Part shown: piece by piece, positions 60,990-64,000 of the stretch
How positions within the stretch are numbered: the first letter of the stretch is position 1
Layout: each line of letters begins with the position of its first letter
NCBI GenBank assembly: GCA_950295325.1
Contig: OX485807.1
Coordinates: 38,346,440 to 38,410,439, forward strand
Reading direction: 5' to 3'
Length of the DNA stretch: 64,000 nt
DNA from: Polytrichum commune
Lineage: Eukaryota > Streptophyta > Polytrichopsida > Polytrichales > Polytrichaceae
The notes under the pieces: generated by a model
What the model was told of the DNA's origin: nothing
Database searches by the model: none
The model's input: only the letters and a program-made list of their open reading frames with translations
Made by a program: the position numbers and the translations under genes

Positions 60990-61985
60990 GTGACTGGTGC
61001 GGAAGCCATAATGTCCATTGAAATGGGAGAAGGTATATTGCCGGTTCTCCTAGACAATGGCTTCTTCGAACCTCCGTCAAGAAGATATTGTCTCCTCTTC
61101 AACACATTCATGTTTGCATGTCCATCGGTTTGCTTCAATTGTTCCAAGACATCATTGCTTTGCAAGTGTGCAATCCTCCATTCAGGTTAGACCTTCAAAT
61201 TTGACTTTCTTTAGACAATCTCGCAGACGCTCCTTCAATGTCTCTTCCTGCAAGACATTATCGGGATAAGCAAGGATATAGATGGGCATACATTTTTTTC
61301 ACATAGCATGTGGTATGATTTGACTGTCCTTCAATTTCTTTCATTTGAATAGTTCAACATGTAGATTGTAAATATTCACTAACATTGCAAGGTGTCGAGC
61401 CTCTATGATTGCCCTATAATTCTTGGCTTCAGACGCCGAAGCGAGTGATGTGGTATCAAAATGTAATGGTGTTGAAGTGGGTGCTCTCACTATGGCAAGC
61501 ATTGGAGGTGCAACTACACTTGAATACGGAGTAGCCTCCCTACCACTATTTCCCAAGGTGAAAATGCATGAAATTATACTATACCATGTAGGATTCATTT
61601 CTTGGATGATTTGACCCCGAAATCAACATTAGAGGTCTGGAATTAGTCTAGGGAAACATGTTGAAGATAAATCAACCACAAACTTATGGGGGTCATGTTT
61701 TTACTAAACCTCCTTTATATTGGTAATAATGGTGGAGGTCCAACTCAAAGAGGTGGACATCCAACCTTGGTCCAACATCAAAGTCTCCTTTTTTTGCCAT
61801 TTTCGGCAAGGTACAAGCAAAGTTCTATGAGCCCCAAATTGGGAGGGGGGCAGGGTGTTGTTCATTCCTTTTACCACTTTGAGGGCAACCCTCCAACTAT
61901 GTTTTTCCTAACCCATGTGTCCAAATTTGGTCACAACCACGCTCAAGGGTTGAGTTACTTGGGATGTTCAGTGGGGGCTTGCCAA
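60990..61985. other. Region right of the Harbinger relic
   Basis: Short ORFs only (for example minus-strand 61341-61598). It could include decayed parts of the same transposon, such as its MYB-like accessory gene, but no motif supports this. Confidence 0.35.
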
Positions 61986-61988
61986 ACA

Positions 61989-62346
61989 GACAAAATAGTC
62001 CTATTAATGAGGGTGGAAAATTAACGTGGAAATAACTAATGTGGGCCCCATTAATTTTCTAGTCAAGGTGGAATTAACATGGGTTCAAGACCCCGGGTCT
62101 TCCCCTAAGTCTCCATGAAGACTTGTGAGCATTGAATATTAATTTCAGGAGAAAAGCAGCACAACATAAATAATAATCACCCCACATTAATTTTCTAGGA
62201 AAAAAATTACTATGGCTCATGCTAATTTTCTACTAGAAATTCAATATTGGTTGAAAATTAATGTGGCCCACATAAATTCTCATTATGAGAATCAACATAG
62301 GCTCTACAAAATTAATGTGGCCCACAATGTTAGAGTTGTATAGTGT
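61989..62346 (+). mobile_element. TA-target MITE (family B), diverged copy
   Basis: Shares ATAGTCCTATTAATGAGGGTGG-like left end, ATTTTCTAGTCAAGGTGGAATT and repeated AATGTGGGCC blocks with family B, and ends in TATAGTG followed by TA. The left terminal bases are eroded. Confidence 0.6.
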
Positions 62347-62921
62347 AGTTCCCTTTTTTGACAAAAATCTTTGTGTGGGGATGTGGAGCCTACTAGGACA
62401 TGTTTACACTATGACCAAATTGAATGCTCATAAGGGGGAAAAACGAAGGATTTCTCATGGTCACACCCATTGGTCTAGAGCCATGGCAAAGAGAAATTCC
62501 CACCATTTTTTAAAAGCCTTGGTCATTGGATGGGCACTAGATATATTGCAAAGCAAATGGTTACCCTCGTTTTACATCAAAACAATATGTTTTTAAGTGG
62601 TCTTGCTACCAAATTTGGTTGAGGATCACACACTATTTACATCAAGACATGTAGATTCTTTATTCTTTCTTTCTTTTTAAATAAGGGAAGGAAGTTGTTG
62701 CAAGGGTAACTTGGAAGAAGGACATGTAGGATTTTATGTAATTTAATCACATGTTCATTCAGACATGGTCAATCTTATTTGTGATGACATTGTGCTAAGC
62801 AAAGTGGGAATGTCACTCGTTTCTCAAACAATGAGAGAATGTACAAAATATTGGTCAAAGCCTTTGGTCACTAGTGTAAACAAAGCTTAAAGCAACATCC
62901 ACAGTCATTGTAGAATGACTA
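62347..62921. other. Spacer between two family B copies
   Basis: No gene or distinct repeat recognised. Confidence 0.4.
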
Positions 62922-63226
62922 GGTCAAATTGTCCTATTATTGTGGGCCACACTATCCTTTGGAACCCACATTAATATCAACCCATGCTAAATATCCAGTT
63001 TAAAACTAGCGTGGACCACATTACTTGCTTTTGTATAAAATTGATGTGGGTGACCAATCTATAAGATATGTTACTTTTGTCCTTGAATGACATGGTATAG
63101 GTGTTGGGCAAAAGTTTGGAGAATTAGAAGAAGATTTGGGTCTTGGGCCCACACTCTTCCACCCCAACTAGACAAGTAAAGTGACCCACAATAATTTTCC
63201 ACCCAGATTAATAGGCCAATTTAGTG
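62922..63226 (+). mobile_element. TA-target MITE (family B)
   Basis: Left GGTCAAATTGTCCTATTA and right TAGGCCAATTTAGTG are inverted repeats with TA on each side (62920-62921, 63227-63228). The interior matches the copy at 53344-53657. 305 bp. Confidence 0.7.
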
Positions 63227-63228
63227 TA

Positions 63229-64000
63229 CTTTGGGCCCATGGGTCCCGATCCATAGCACCCATGCACATGAAATAATGTCCAAGTCCATTCCCAATGCTA
63301 TGTGCTCCACATTCTGTTGTTAATGGTTGGCAATATTGGAAAGGTGGACTATCGATGGCCTCACCACCCAAGCACCCTCGCCATTCACCCTTTCCTATAG
63401 ATTGTTCGGCACAATTGTATTGAATAATTAATCAATTTGCCAAAAGCCAGTCCAACACTTTATGGTAATAATTTCAATTTTTTGTTTTTTCATGATATGT
63501 TTCTTAAATAATCATTTCTGGCTTGTTCAACAATACCCAACCAATAGGTAGTAGGTGTTCACAATGCACAATGAGCCAATTATAAGATGTGGAAGAAAAG
63601 TCCTCCTCTTTGTACAAGTAAAATGGGAGTAGTGTTCATAATCCATGTGGGATGTATAAACTTGAGAGATGGAGGTCTAGTAGTCCTCTTCTATGTATTT
63701 TTTTGTACCTTTTGTATAAGAACCTTTAATCAAAAAAATATTGGTGGAGGTGGTTCAAAAAACTATGTTTGTTTGTCTAAGTTTTCTTAGGTGAACACAA
63801 CTTCACAAAAATGTTTTCTTCTTTATCAAGCTCCAAAAATATGTTCATAACACATGTTCTCTTCAGACCTCCTCACCTCTTGAAAATGCTTACCGAAATG
63901 TGTGTCGCATCTGTTGCACAAAATTCACAAGTCACAAAATTCTATTTGAAGATGGTATTTTGTTTGATACACCAACTTTTCCTAGTTGGACATGATTCTA
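63229..64000. other. Right edge of window, no gene seen
   Basis: AT-rich DNA with short ORFs lacking recognisable similarity. Confidence 0.4.

Overview
This is nuclear DNA of a land plant: intron-rich genes with GT-AG introns, a plant-type polyubiquitin gene, a plastid-targeted DUF1995 protein, a plant two-domain DJ-1D and a CYP85-clan cytochrome P450, all set in AT-rich DNA full of small transposons. A kinesin-2 gene is present. That motor family serves flagella and is kept only in plants with swimming sperm, so a lycophyte, fern or bryophyte is likelier than a flowering plant or conifer. The moderate gene spacing (six gene models in 64 kb) and heavy MITE load would suit a homosporous lycophyte or a fern, but this is inference.

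Layout. 0-4.7 kb: AT-rich, no gene. 5.3-5.7 kb: intronless UPF0060/YnfA-type membrane protein. 7.3-14.5 kb: kinesin-2 in 13 exons, whose intron 11 holds a tandem pair of structured-looking repeats. 15.5-16.4 kb: dead DDE transposase (minus). 17.4-19.2 kb: eight-repeat polyubiquitin (minus) with TATA box and G-box. 22.0-28.0 kb: DJ-1D (6 exons, 388 aa). 28-36 kb: gene-free repeat territory. 37.3-43.0 kb: P450 (9 exons, 477 aa). 43-48.4 kb: repeats, ending in a 3 x 264 bp tandem array. 48.5-55.9 kb: DUF1995/LPA3-like chloroplast protein (12 exons, 356 aa). 56-64 kb: repeats, a possible orphan exon, a Stowaway MITE and a dead Harbinger-type transposase.

The genes are independent housekeeping or specialised genes, not a cluster; I see no operon-like or pathway logic among them. 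All four multi-exon gene models were built by hand from splice sites, and exon phases close in every case. What ties the window together is transposon activity. At least five non-autonomous families occur: family A with about 12 copies; a hAT-like family with 8-bp target duplications; a TA-target family; a Tourist-like element with TTA target; and a classic Stowaway. Many sit inside introns of the genes above. I found no convincing wholly new multi-gene system. The most unusual items are the YnfA-like gene, the threonine at ubiquitin position 28 in all eight repeats, the P450 lacking its I-helix acidic residue, and the intronic tandem repeats whose hairpins show compensatory changes.
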